DNA from: Rhizophagus clarus
Taxonomy: Eukaryota > Glomeromycota > Glomeromycetes > Glomerales > Glomeraceae
NCBI GenBank assembly: GCA_015698045.1
Contig: BLAL01000191.1
Location: forward strand, 1,112,001 to 1,176,000
Length of the DNA: 64,000 bases
Direction: 5' to 3'
Shown here piece after piece: positions 48,386 through 61,563 of the stretch (position 1 is the first letter of the stretch; every line of letters starts with the position of its first letter). A program made the translations under genes and the position numbers. Below the pieces are notes generated by a model that saw only the letters and a list, made by a program, of their open reading frames with translations, had not been told where the DNA came from and searched no databases.

Positions 48386-50353
48386 CTAAAAAAACTTTTT
48401 TTTTTTTTTAGTATTAAATTTATCAGAATTTTCTATAATACATAAAATTAGTTCATTATACAAATCAGGCCATCTCATTTTAATAAAAGATAAGACATTG
48501 TCTTTTTCATGATGATGATTACTTATAAGAGGTTGTAATAGGGTAATAAAGGTTTTTAATGTTGGTTCAAATCCATTTAATGCAATATCAAATTTAAATA
48601 CTTTGATAGCATCATCAAAAGCTTTAAACCGACATAAAGCCTCTATATAAGAATTATAGTGATTCAAATTTATTATATATTTGCGATCTGAATTATTTGT
48701 AAACAATTTCCAATATTTTTTTAAAGTTATAATATCTCCACAAATTCCAATTTGATCTAATAAAACTGAAATGGCTGGTGATAATGGTTCACCTGAATAT
48801 TTTTCATTTATATAATGCCATATTTCTAAAACGTTAGATAATCTACCCAATACTCCAAAAGAATGCATTAATATACCATAATCCTTTAATTCTTCATAAT
48901 CTTCATCAGAATATTTCACCAATTCATTTATCCATCTTAAAATCCCCTTCTTATCTTGTTTTTTGTTATAATAAACTAATAAACCTCTGAGAAAAGATAA
49001 ATATTCTCGAATGTATATAGGTTTAATTAATCCCATCAATTCTTCTATTTTATTTGTCATTTCATTATCCCAATATGAATTTATTAATGGAATATAGGTA
49101 TAGGTAGGTGGAATGATTTTTGATTCCATCATTTCTTGTAAAATTCTTTCCGCATAATATAATCCATCATTCCAAAGAAATCCTACTGTTAAATAATACC
49201 CAATGTCTGAATTAATTTGAATTTCATTTCTTATTGTTTTAAAAATCAAAAAAATTTTGAAATTTTCTACTTTTGTTTCAAATAATCCTTTAAATAATTC
49301 AAAAAGGATTATAGGATTTGATTTGATTTTTTTTGTTGATATTTCAAAAAAATGTTTTATCGCAATTTCCGTTTTTCCTTCTTTAAAAGAATCTTGTATC
49401 AATTGTAAACTTGTAATTCCAATTTGATCCAATTCTTCTTTAGCATAACTTGATATCATATCATTATAAAAAAATGTCAAATTATTAATATTTTTCTTCT
49501 TTTGTTGTATCATCAATAAATCTTTATAATCATTATCATTAAATTTGATTCCATTTTCTTTAAAAATATTATAAATTTCTATTAAAATTTCTTCATTATT
49601 ATTATCATTTTGATATAATTGTGAAATGGCTAAATGTTTTAAAACATTTAAATACAATTTTTCATTTTTAATCCCTGATGATAACATCCCTTGTAACAAT
49701 GGTTTAATTAATCTAGGATTTTGTCCTCCTATCTGTCCTCCTATCATTGAATTAAAAATTTTAATTAAATCTTCTAATAATTTATCATCAAGTATATTAT
49801 TATTATTTATTTTATACCAAAAATATTGTGAAATTTTATAATTTTGATTAAATTTATTCTCATCCTTTTCAAAATCTTCAAATAATTCAATAAAAACGTA
49901 AACAAGATCCATTATTAATTTCTCTTTTTTATCAATATATTTTAATAATGATATAGCAGTTTCTAATTTATCTTTTTTTATTAAATAAATAAGAAAATTT
50001 TTTACCCCTTTCACAGATTTAACTTCATAATCTCGATATAATATTTTACTTTCAATATATAATTTTATTATATCTTTTTTTTTATCTTTTATTATAGCTT
50101 TCTCAATATTTTTTTGTATATTTATTAATTTTAATTCTAATAATTCTTCTTTATGTTTATTTAATTGTCGAATTTGTTGTTGTCGTAATAATTCTGTTTT
50201 ATTATTATTATTATTTGTTGTAATATTTCTTAACGTTTTCGTTATTAATGAGTTTTTCTTCTTTATAGTATATAATGAACCTTGTGTATTGTAAAACTTT
50301 GGTGGAAAAGTTTTAACAAAACCTTTAACTAAAATGTAAGAGAACGATATCAT
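48386..50353 (-). CDS. Pentatricopeptide-repeat-like protein, probably mitochondrial
   Basis: Single-exon gene of 655 residues on the minus strand. The start (MISFSYILVKGFVKTFPPKF) is basic and hydrophobic with no early acidic residue, consistent with a mitochondrial presequence. Most of the protein is helical-repeat-like. Recognisable PPR-type pairs include YTYIPLINSYWDNEMTNKIE and LNHYNSYIEALCRFKAFDDA, followed by AIKVFKFDIALNGFEPTLKT. PPR proteins bind organellar RNA and act in its processing, stability or translation. The charged, Asn/Lys-rich insertions reflect the AT-rich genome. The C-terminus runs into a lysine run encoded by a poly-A tract (KKKKKFF), a place where a homopolymer error would move the stop. 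No orthologue is assigned. Confidence 0.72.
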   Translation of the reverse strand: MISFSYILVKGFVKTFPPKFYNTQGSLYTIKKKNSLITKTLRNITTNNNNNKTELLRQQQIRQLNKHKEELLELKLINIQKNIEKAIIKDKKKDIIKLYIESKILYRDYEVKSVKGVKNFLIYLIKKDKLETAISLLKYIDKKEKLIMDLVYVFIELFEDFEKDENKFNQNYKISQYFWYKINNNNILDDKLLEDLIKIFNSMIGGQIGGQNPRLIKPLLQGMLSSGIKNEKLYLNVLKHLAISQLYQNDNNNEEILIEIYNIFKENGIKFNDNDYKDLLMIQQKKKNINNLTFFYNDMISSYAKEELDQIGITSLQLIQDSFKEGKTEIAIKHFFEISTKKIKSNPIILFELFKGLFETKVENFKIFLIFKTIRNEIQINSDIGYYLTVGFLWNDGLYYAERILQEMMESKIIPPTYTYIPLINSYWDNEMTNKIEELMGLIKPIYIREYLSFLRGLLVYYNKKQDKKGILRWINELVKYSDEDYEELKDYGILMHSFGVLGRLSNVLEIWHYINEKYSGEPLSPAISVLLDQIGICGDIITLKKYWKLFTNNSDRKYIINLNHYNSYIEALCRFKAFDDAIKVFKFDIALNGFEPTLKTFITLLQPLISNHHHEKDNVLSFIKMRWPDLYNELILCIIENSDKFNTKKKKKFF

Positions 50354-50548
50354 TTGATAAAAAAGGTTGAATGAAAAAAAAATGATGATAAAAAAAAAAA
50401 AAATTCACGATTGAATGATAGATAAATAACGATTGAAGATCTATCCTTTTTTTGTTTTAGAATATCATTTATTTTTTGATTCACAAAGTATTTTTGATTT
50501 ACACGTACAAGAAATATTGGGAACAATACAAATAAATTTAAATGAGTT
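50354..50548. other. Short spacer, PPR 5' region
   Basis: The spacer between the RidA stop and the PPR-like start codon holds A-runs only. Confidence 0.4.
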
Positions 50549-51233
50549 TTAAGGATTCAATGAAGCAATAGAATCAATTACAATTTTAACGTCTAATGGT
50601 AATTTAGCCACTTCAACGCATGCTCTAGCAGGACGCGCATCTCCAATAGCCTAGTAATGAGAAAAAAAAAAAAAAAAAATTCATTTTATATGAGAATAAC
50701 TTCTTTGCTAATGTTTTCAAATATTTTAGTTTGTTATCCAGTACATGATATTCACATTTGATACAATACGAACCTCTCCATATGCTTTATTCATCACATC
50801 AAAGTCATTCATATCTTTGATATAAATCGTAATTTTAACTAAATTTTTATATGAACATCCAGCCGCTTCTAATACTTTTCCTAAATTTTTCAAAGTTTGA
50901 ATCTAAAAGAAAAGAATTTTTTTTTTTTTTTTTTTTTTTAATTGTTAAAACTATAATACTATAATAAAATCATAACATAAATCGTAAATGTGAAAATTTA
51001 CCGTTTGTTCCCTAATATCATCGCTAACAATTTTGCGAGTTTCTGGTTCAAGAGGCATTTGTCCTGATACATAAACAAATCCATTAGTTACGACAGCTTG
51101 AGCTAAGATAAAAATTCATAATTAGTTAATATCATATAATAAAAAAATGTCCCATAATATTAATATTATTACAATAAGGTCCAGCGGGACTAGGAGCATT
51201 ATTGGTAGAAATATAATTAATATTTGAGCTCAT
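50549..51233 (-). CDS. RidA/YjgF/Mmf1 family reactive-imine deaminase, intact copy
   Basis: RidA-family enzymes hydrolyse reactive enamine/imine intermediates made by PLP enzymes such as threonine dehydratase; the yeast forms are Mmf1 (mitochondrial) and Hmf1. On the minus strand four exons join in phase: MSSNINYISTNNAPSPAGPY (51233-51173), SQAVVTNGFVYVSGQMPLEP (51102-51002), an exon with CSYKNLVKITIYIKDMNDFD, and AIGDARPARACVEVAKLPLD ending ASLNP (stop 50549-50551). The substrate-binding Arg lies in GDARPARACVEV, and the length of about 130 residues is normal. There is no obvious presequence, so it may be cytosolic. A dead tandem copy lies just upstream. Confidence 0.93.
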
Positions 51234-51287
51234 TTTTTTTTTTTTTTTTTTAGAGATTTTGAAAACTTTCCTTTTATAATTTTTTAT

Positions 51288-51470
51288 CATGAGTTTCTCA
51301 TTATGTTTGTTTCCAGCTCTCATTGAGTGAATGAAGTGAGGTAACGCTATATTCAGTTTCGAATGTTAGAATTTCTTTGTTCTTTTTTATCATAAAGTTT
51401 CTTATTATGTATGTTCTCTATCAGCTCCCATTGAATGAATGAAATGGGTAACGCTAAATTCGGTTCCGTA
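51288..51470. repeat. Degenerate ~100-bp repeats, units 1-2 (upstream of intact RidA)
   Basis: Two units share the words ATCATRARTTTCT, TTATGTTTGTTTCCAGCTC, CATTGARTGAATGAARTG and GTAACGCTA, then a TTCG-type ending. They are related to three further units upstream of the RidA pseudogene (52283-52612). Confidence 0.8.
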
Positions 51471-51629
51471 AATTATAAAAATCCTGATCGAACGTCATAA
51501 AATAATAATAATTAATAACAGCAACCGAGAATCTATACTTTTTTTGTTATAAAATATAAATTGATTTACAAATTCTTTTACATATTTAAAGAAATATTTA
51601 TAAAGTAAATAAATAAACTAAAATGAGTT

Positions 51630-52224
51630 TTAAGGATTCAATGAAGCAATAGTTTCAACTTCAATTTTAACGTCTAATGGTAATCTAGCCATTTCAACGC
51701 ATGCTCTAGCAGGACGTGCGTTTCCAATAATCTAGTAAAAATCGCTTTATTATTATTAGATAGATGGTTTCATATCTAATACAATACGAACATATATGCT
51801 TTATTCATCACGTCAAAGTCATTCCTATCTTTGACATAAACCGTAGTTTTAATATGAACATCCAGCCGCTTCTAATACTTTTCCTAATTTTTTCAAAGTT
51901 TGAATCTAGGTCGAAGAAATTTTTTCAATTATTAAAACTACTGTATAAAATCACTACGTAAATCGTAAATGTGAAAATTTACCGTTTGTTCCCTAATATC
52001 ATCGCTAACAATTTTGCGAGTTTCTGGTTCAAGAGGAATTTGTCCAGATACATAAACAAATCCATTAGTTACGACAGCTTGAGCTAAAGACAAAATTCGT
52101 TAGTTAATATTGCATGATAAAAAAATATCCCATAGTATTATTAATATAAAAATATGTAATTACAATAAGGTCCAGCGGGGCTAGGAGCATTATTAGTAGA
52201 AACATAATTAATGTTTGTGCTTAA
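51630..52224 (-). pseudogene. RidA tandem duplicate, inactivated
   Basis: This copy aligns along its whole length with the intact RidA gene, including exon order and the C-terminal codons. Three lesions are visible. The start codon position reads TTA (52222-52224) instead of ATG. An 11-bp deletion in exon 3 (around 51850) turns the codons after CSY into a TAA stop. A 4-bp loss at the exon-3 donor (CATATATGTTCG replacing CATATGGAGAGGTTCG) removes the donor context and shifts the frame. Exon 2 is still clean (EPETRKIVSDDIREQT-type). The divergence is modest, so the duplication and decay are fairly recent. Confidence 0.92.
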
Positions 52225-52282
52225 ACTTTTTTTTTTTTAGTGTGAGATTAAAATTTTCGTTCTATTCTTTTTATAAATTTTT

Positions 52283-52612
52283 TTATCATAAAAGTTTCTT
52301 ATTACGTTTGTTTCCAGATTCTATTGAATGAATGAAGTGGATAACGCTAAAATTCGGCTTCGTACAATTACATTTATTTACCAGATTATTAGAATTTCTT
52401 CGTTCTTTTTTTTATCATGAAGTTCTTTTTATGTTTGCTACCAGCTCCCATTGAATAAATGAAATAGATAACGCTAAATTCGACTTTGTACAATTACATT
52501 AATTTACCAGATTATTAGAATTTCTTCGTTCTTTTTTTTTTATCAAAGTGTTTTTTTTGTGTTTCTCATTGAATAAATGAAATGGGTAACGCTAAATTCG
52601 ACTATCATTCTT
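52283..52612. repeat. Degenerate ~127-bp tandem repeats, units 3-5 (upstream of RidA pseudogene)
   Basis: Two nearly complete units (about 52283-52410 and 52411-52540) share CATTGAATAAATGAAAT, ATAACGCTAAATTCG, GTACAATTACATTWATTTAC and AGATTATTAGAATTTCTTCG. A third partial unit runs to about 52612. The two shorter units near the intact copy lack most of the central ACAATTACATT segment. Confidence 0.82.
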
Positions 52613-52926
52613 TTAGAATATTCTAGACTCAATAACAATAACCTTCTTGTTACGGAAAAATTAAATCTCGACTATGAATCTTTCTGTTATATATTATTAT
52701 TCATTATTATTCATTATTAGTTAAAAAAAGAAAAAACGGCGTTATAAAAACGCCAATAATTAATACTTTTATGTTAAAACCTGAATTTACACACTTTATT
52801 CAAAATCCTTTTTTTGAACTAATTAAACCCTATCAAAAATAGCAAACACACAGATATAGAAAGAAAGAAATAAAAAATTCATATATTAACAACAATTAAA
52901 ATAATAATATTTTTTTTTTTTTTTTC
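52613..52926. other. Spacer between repeat block and kinase 3' end
   Basis: AT-rich spacer with short TTATTATTCATTATTATTCA repeats near 52690 and a T-run at 52910-52925 just past the kinase stop. No coding sequence is seen. Confidence 0.4.
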
Positions 52927-55362
<2,436 letters not shown>

Positions 55363-58300
55363 TTTCTGACAAATATAAAAAGTGATTATGTTAAAGTACG
55401 CGTCATTATCCGAAAAGAAAAATAATATTGCGTACCTTTTAACGCAGTATATCAACAAAAAAAAAAAAAAAAAAAAAGGAAAAAAAAGAATAATAAAATA
55501 AAATAATAATAAAAAAAAAAATAATAAATAAAAAAAAAAAAAAGAGTCAAATATAAAAGTATTATAGAGGATGAGTAAGAGAGAAGAAATTCGAATAAAC
55601 CATCGAAGAAAAATTGTAAATAGGAGAGTTATTTTATATTCACTCTTCAAGTGGAATCTATGATAACAGAAATAACATCAGAACCGTGGGAATCAAATCA
55701 ACAATCACCAAAAACAGCTATATAAGGGATGAGTCACTATACTCTCTCTCATAGGTACCGAGATCACTAAAAAGACAATGGACAATCAGCAATTTACTTA
55801 TATGTAAATGTTAAAAAATATGGTCGTTTTCTTTATCAGGAATCCAAGCAGTTTGTTTATACAGATAAACTCCGATAACAAAAAAAAAAAAAAAAAGAAC
55901 TCTTTGGAATTTTTTTTTCCTTTATAAACTATATATATACATTTGATTAATTTCTTTAAAGTAATACTCACATTATTTGAGTCGCTTCCTTATAAACTAT
56001 GACATTTTATCGACAAACAAATTGGGGTTATCAGATACCGTTGGATGAATTCAAATACCGATTGTTCAAAAGTATATTGTACTAAATTCTTAATTTGGCA
56101 AGTATAAATTCCTATCTTACGATAAAATAAGGAAAATCATTGGTACATCATCAAAGAGTATTACATAAACTATTCCTATCTCATCCACAATTATATTTTT
56201 ATGGAGTAATGAAAAAAAAGCGAAACCTTTTCAACCGGTGATTCCTTCTTTTTGGAAAGGATTGCGTAATTGTTTATAATCTTAACATCAATGTAATTGA
56301 TTTTAGAAGTTAGTAAAATTCCATAAAAGATAATGACAAACCTGTAATTGTCAACTTTTTATAATATATCTATGAGAATTCATCGTCCGCAATGAAATTC
56401 TGAAGGCAGATTTCACCGATGATCTGATTATCTGTAACTGATACCGATATAATACCGTATTTGCAAATATTTCATGCGTAATGCGTCAATTACACATGTT
56501 TATTCGTTCTTATTTCAAATATTATTTTAATGTTTTAATATTGTAAAAATAAATTTTTAATATTAAAATTATTTTACCCGTTGATTTAATTTTTAAATTT
56601 CTTTAATTCTTGATATTTTTCTTTCCAACCTTATTTTTTTTCTCACCGACATCTAAGATTACTATTAATCCTCATTTAGGTTTAATCGGGATCATCGGAA
56701 TTTTTTTTTAAAAAAAAATAAAAAAAATAAAATAATAAAATAAAAAAAAAAAAAAAATGAGGTAGTCGTTTGTTTTGTAAATATTACCCTATAATATATA
56801 ATTAACACATGTCGATCCAGGAAAGCCCCTATGTTATTTTAACGTCAAATATATATGAGTCATCCAACAATCAAAAAAAGTAATAATGAACATGGAATTT
56901 GGGAAGGATCATGCGAAATTTGTAGGCAAACGGATCATGAGAACAAAAAAAAATTCCTTATAAAGGACTAAAAATAATGACTGTGTGATATAATATACGA
57001 GAATTTTCCGTGTTACATTCCCGAATTTGGTTTAGCTGATTTTTAATCAGAGAAAAATCATTTTCTCATAGAAACATTTCCTTTAAAGATTATCATTTAA
57101 AAAATAGTGTCAATCACTTTTTGACATTTCAATTTTGGTGATTACCTGCGGCCGAGCAAAAGTAAGGAATTTGATTGATAGATAAAAAAACAATAATTAT
57201 ATTTAAATTTAACTTTATTTTATTTGTTATTATTTATATTATTTTAAGTTTAGTTTGTTTCAAATTTAATTTTAAATTACATTATATATAAAAAATATTT
57301 ATTAGAAAATTTTGCTGTGGAGTCAAATTATATAGTATTGACAAAAATTATATTTTTTATTTGCATCTATAAGTGTAATATTATATACATAAGATTATAT
57401 AATCCTTTATGGCTTAGCTTGATTAGTAATTCATATTTAAGTACATATTACAAAGTACAGGTTAATTATTTACAATTTTATATATAGTAACTTTTTAAAT
57501 TATGAATAATTATAAATCAAATAGTATTGTCAATGATTTAATTACTATACATCAATTTAATAGATTAAAGTTGATTCAGAAATATTTGAAATAGTTTAAA
57601 TACTTACCTTTGATTTATATATTAAAAATAGATATAATTATTATAAAATAATAATATATTTTAATAGACTTTTTTATTCTATAATATTTAAGTAATTATT
57701 AATTAAGAAAATAATAAAATTTAAATTATTAGATTTGTTTATTATTAGATTTGTTTTATTAAAATGTTATTAAATTTGTTTTTTAAATCCCTTCAAAATT
57801 TTACACTTAATTTTAATATAATTTTAATATAATTTTATTATAATTTCTCTAATTTTGCTATTATTAATATAGTTTTAATCATTATAGAATATAAAATAAC
57901 AGAGAAAATTAAATAATAAAATTAATATATATTGCACTTTTCTATTATATGGGGTCTTTGCAATAGAAAGGTACGAAACTCAAAAAAAAATAAAAATTTA
58001 ATTAATATTAAATTTACACTTATTTTAGTATAAAAAACATAATTAGCATATAAAGTAATTTTAAAATTTTTTTTGAGTTTCGTACCTTTCTATTGCAAAA
58101 ACCCCATATATTTTAATCTCTATTATTTATAACTAATTTCAGTATTTTATGCAAAATTAATTAAATATTAATAAAAGAATCTTATTTTTCTCATCTAGGT
58201 TTACCAACTTTTAATAATAAATTTTGCTAAATTTCATTTTTTTGACATTATACAGTACCTATTTGTTAAAATTCCAATTAATTATATACTAATATTTTGA

Positions 58301-59348
58301 TAATTAAAATCAAATTATATAATAATTATTAATACTAAAAAATATAAATCAATCCATCTATATAAATATAATATAAATCTAATAAATTAATTTAATTATG
58401 AAAATGAAATTTAAATTTGAAAATTGCATTATTATTGGAATTTAATACTCATTTAATATATAGATTTATTTAAAATTCATAATACTAAATATAGTATTGT
58501 ATATTTTTCTCTTTAATTTTTTTCTTGTAACTTCCATTTTGATTTGAGAAATAAACACCATATGGGGTATACATGTTCTTTCAGAGTAGTGAGTTCCAAG
58601 TATCCATGTATCTACTCCCTATTTTTCGTACGGTGTCTTCCAGTAATCAATATATCAAAGTTTTTTTTTTAAAATATTAAAATAAAAGTGAAGATAAATA
58701 GAATGATCAAATCGATCCCATCAATAACATTTCGCCCATCAAAGGACCATTAAATCATTTTGCCGAATTTTCATCTGTCCCATAACCTCTCCAGCTACTA
58801 CTGTTTTCCTTAATTAATTTTAACTGTAGGCCCTGTCTCTTGATAATTTAAAGAAGGTATCAAATGAAATATTTTTGGTAACGTCAATCCCAGTTTCCAA
58901 TACATCCATGTTCTCTTCATTCGTGACCTTTCCTTTCTATAAGCAACTTTTTAAGAATCTCTGAAATAAATTTTTAGTGTAAATTTTGTAATGATTTTAA
59001 ATTCGTACATTTTGTTTTTAAGAATAAATTTAGAATTTTTAAAAAAAACGGGAGAAAAAAATTTATTCGATATTTATAGTCGTAATATAGTTACTGAATT
59101 ATCAGATATAAATATACAATAAACATAGTTACACGTCAATTATGTAATTCAGCGCGTTATAACAGTTAAAGGCGTCATGATTGATAAATTTATCAAGGAG
59201 AGATATTAGTAATAATTGATGCTTAAAGTTTCGATTTACTAAATTGTTAAAGAATAAATCTAATTTAGGACAAGAATATATATTCTCCCATTTTATTTTG
59301 GAAATAAAAAACGATGGTTTCCAATAAATCCCAACCGCATAATACTGC
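55363..59348. other. 4-kb AT-rich gene-free block
   Basis: The block runs from the kinase start to the ISG12-like stop. The first few hundred bases hold the kinase promoter, with long A-runs (55459-55478, 55509-55543). From about 57180 to 58500 the sequence is almost only A and T. It contains a MITE-like inverted repeat at 57946-58110 and short direct repeats such as ATTATTAGATTTGTTT (57725-57765). No open frame with family features was found on either strand. Confidence 0.55.
57946..58110. mobile_element. MITE-like element with ~45-bp terminal inverted repeats
   Basis: The left arm begins TATATGGGGTCTTTGCAATA and continues through GAAAGGTACGAAACTC plus an A-run (57946-57990). The right arm (about 58066-58110), read on the other strand, is the same with one T for C and a slightly different A-run length. 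The centre is about 75 bp of AT-rich sequence with no coding capacity. The TATA outer ends would fit a TA target duplication. The size and structure fit a miniature inverted-repeat transposable element; it can also fold into a long hairpin. Confidence 0.8.
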
Positions 59349-60068
59349 TTAGTTATTTTCTTCTAAATTCAGAATACAACGATTTCCTACTACTGAAACA
59401 TAATCAGTTCCATAGGTGAGTTCTAAGTGTCTGCGTATTCCTTCAACATAATTTTCATTGGCCCGAAATTCGAATCGCTTAGTTGTTGTAATTCTTCGAG
59501 CCGAATCAAACCCTCTATAAAAGGAGTTTAATATTTCGCCATTAATAAGAAGCGGAAGTCTCATATCGAAAATAACAACGTTGGAATCATCAGTAATAGA
59601 AACATAATTGTTTAATTCTGTTAATGATTCTTCAGATTCCAAATTTTTTAGTAATGCTTTAGCAACTGCACCAGCGAATAAACTACCACCTACACCAGAA
59701 GCAATAATCCCTCCAATACCTATACCAGCAGCACCAACAGATTGTAAAATTGCTACAAGACTACCAGCAGCAACGGCCCCACGATGTAAGGACATCATCC
59801 ATGCTGCAATAGACCCAGCTGCAATACCAGCTTCACCAAATCCTAATAAACCTACTACTCCGCCAATTATTGCTGGACCTGCAAAAATACCAGTTAAAAG
59901 ACCAGCTACTGTTAAACCGCCCGTCACCAAAGCTGTCTTATGTTCATTAAAAAAATTCCTGGGCCCTCCTGCCTCATTGGGGCGAGTTATAAAGTTACCT
60001 TCCCTCAAGGAATCGATAATAACTCCTTTACATTTATCAACGTCAGAAATATCCGATAGGTTTGGCAT
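59349..60068 (-). CDS. ISG12/IFI6-IFI27-like hydrophobic domain protein
   Basis: Single-exon gene, 239 residues. Residues ~45-140 form a Gly/Ala-rich hydrophobic region: LVTGGLTVAGLLTGIFAGPA, GFGEAGIAAGSIAAWMMS and AAGSLVAILQSVGAAGIG. This is the pattern of the interferon-induced 6-16/ISG12 (FAM14) family, in which GI-AGS-AA-MS and GS-VA-LQS-GA-G are the conserved core. In animals these proteins sit in mitochondrial or nuclear membranes and affect apoptosis and innate immunity. The N-terminus (~45 residues) is polar. The C-terminal ~95 residues (SITDDSNVVIFDMRLPLLIN, FYRGFDSARRITTTKRFEFR) are a hydrophilic extension I do not recognise. The antisense strand is also open over 156 codons because of Gly/Ala/Ile codon bias. 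The family call is good; function in a fungus is unknown. Confidence 0.8.
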   Translation of the reverse strand: MPNLSDISDVDKCKGVIIDSLREGNFITRPNEAGGPRNFFNEHKTALVTGGLTVAGLLTGIFAGPAIIGGVVGLLGFGEAGIAAGSIAAWMMSLHRGAVAAGSLVAILQSVGAAGIGIGGIIASGVGGSLFAGAVAKALLKNLESEESLTELNNYVSITDDSNVVIFDMRLPLLINGEILNSFYRGFDSARRITTTKRFEFRANENYVEGIRRHLELTYGTDYVSVVGNRCILNLEENN

Positions 60069-61021
60069 TCTTTTTTAAAAACTTTGTTTATAAAAGATAT
60101 GAAAATAGCGTTCAAAAGCACGTAGATACAGTTTAAAAGATTGTTTAAATAATAAAATTAAAAAACAATACAAAAATAAATTAAATTGTAAAAAAAAAAA
60201 AAAAAAATTATTAACATATTAACAAATTTTCAGCCCCATAACTCATAAATAGATTGGCTTATTACTTGTCTTCATACCCTATAAAATTGGAGACTTTTCT
60301 CGTTCAGGAAAATCTCTGTTTTTCCCGTAATTTTTTTTATGGGGTGAGGTCAGTATTCCACTGGAATCTATAAATGTAGTACAATCAACGTTTCAAATTA
60401 ATTATTAAGGCATATAATCACAATACTCCATTCGGACGATGAAGATTGTATACCATGATATCTTTGGATAGTTTATCTAGGATCACGTGTTTAATATATA
60501 TTTTCCAGAATTTGTAGACGATTACGCTTATCAAAATCAAGTTAAATAAAAAGATTCGATCCTAAATACGAATAATTCCATAATTCCTTTTTTTTGAATT
60601 TGCTCGTCAAGATCAAATACAGTATCTGCTTCCGATCCGATTGGTTCATCATATGATTATAACTCCGCATAAGCCACAAAAGTGGAGAATCAAGTTTTTA
60701 TCTGCCATGTCAGTTTTTACATTGACAATATAAAGACACATAGAAACAGGCACAACAGCCAGTAACGGATAAAGCAGAGTTTTTCTATTGTATAAAATGC
60801 AAAAAAGCTTTCAATATGGCAGACATTAAAAGCTTTAGCTACTAAATAAAAATTGGCCGGAGTTCAGTGTCATAAGTGTCATAAGATTGACCGCAGCATG
60901 AAAGATCTTTTTTTTAAGCGTGTAACAATATCAGACGCGGGATGAAATTTAATCAAAGTCTCCATTGTCTTTTGAGGTATAAATATAGAATAACTTTTAC
61001 ATCATCTCTCATCTCTCTAAC
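60069..61021. other. Intergenic spacer
   Basis: Divergent region between the ISG12-like gene (-) and the Mug135-like gene (+). It has an A-run at 60192-60207. Near 60881-60893 the word GTGTCATAA is repeated in tandem. No further gene is supported. Confidence 0.4.
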
Positions 61022-61563
61022 ATGAATCTCACGAATCAATTACAAAATATTCAAAACAAACTTATTTTTAGTCTAAACCAACTTACTATTATTCAAAACC
61101 AACTTACTAATATTCAAAACCAATTTACTAATATTCATCAAAATGTTCAAGTCTCCATAACTGGTATCCAAAGTTCGTAAGTATTTTTTTTTTTTATTCA
61201 TGTTATATATAAAAATCAACTATTGCCGGGGTAGTTAACTAATTATTCATTACTTTAGGGATACACGAGCTCATGCACGACAACTTAACTCTCTAATCGT
61301 TAATCAGAATATGAACCTAGAACCTGTTCCCGAATTCAATGGAATGATTCCACTGACATATCCTCGGAACATAGCTGCTATTAGAGCATTCACAGGTCTA
61401 CAATTAGCATGATCTTGACTTTTTTTTTTAATAATTTATTAAAGTTTATCGTGTAGGTCAACAAATCAACGCTCTCTTGAAATTTTACGGTCTACCAATT
61501 AATGGAAATGTTGAAACCCGTCGAGAACGATTGGCAAGATACCTTGGTGTTATTCTAATATAA
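61022..61563 (+). CDS. Small coiled-coil protein with Mug135-like C-terminal domain
   Basis: Three exons (61022-61176, 61259-61395, 61457-61563) join in phase to 132 residues. The first half is a Gln/Asn-rich heptad repeat (QLTIIQN, QLTNIQN, QFTNIHQ), encoded by 21-bp tandem DNA repeats and likely a coiled coil. The second half (NLEPVPEFNGMIPLTYPRNI, AFTGQQINALLKFYGLPING, RRERLARYLGV) matches the pattern of the fungal Mug135-type C-terminal domain, a small helical unit of unknown function. The last stretch looks like a SAP-type helix-turn-helix in spacing. An oligomeric protein with a short helical head is the supportable description. The family call is from memory of the motif pattern and is moderate. 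Confidence 0.65.

Noticed and set aside
59608-60078. 156-codon plus-strand open frame over the ISG12-like gene
   Set aside because: It is antisense to a protein with a recognisable family core. Its Pro/Ala/Lys pattern simply mirrors Gly/Ala/Ile codons.
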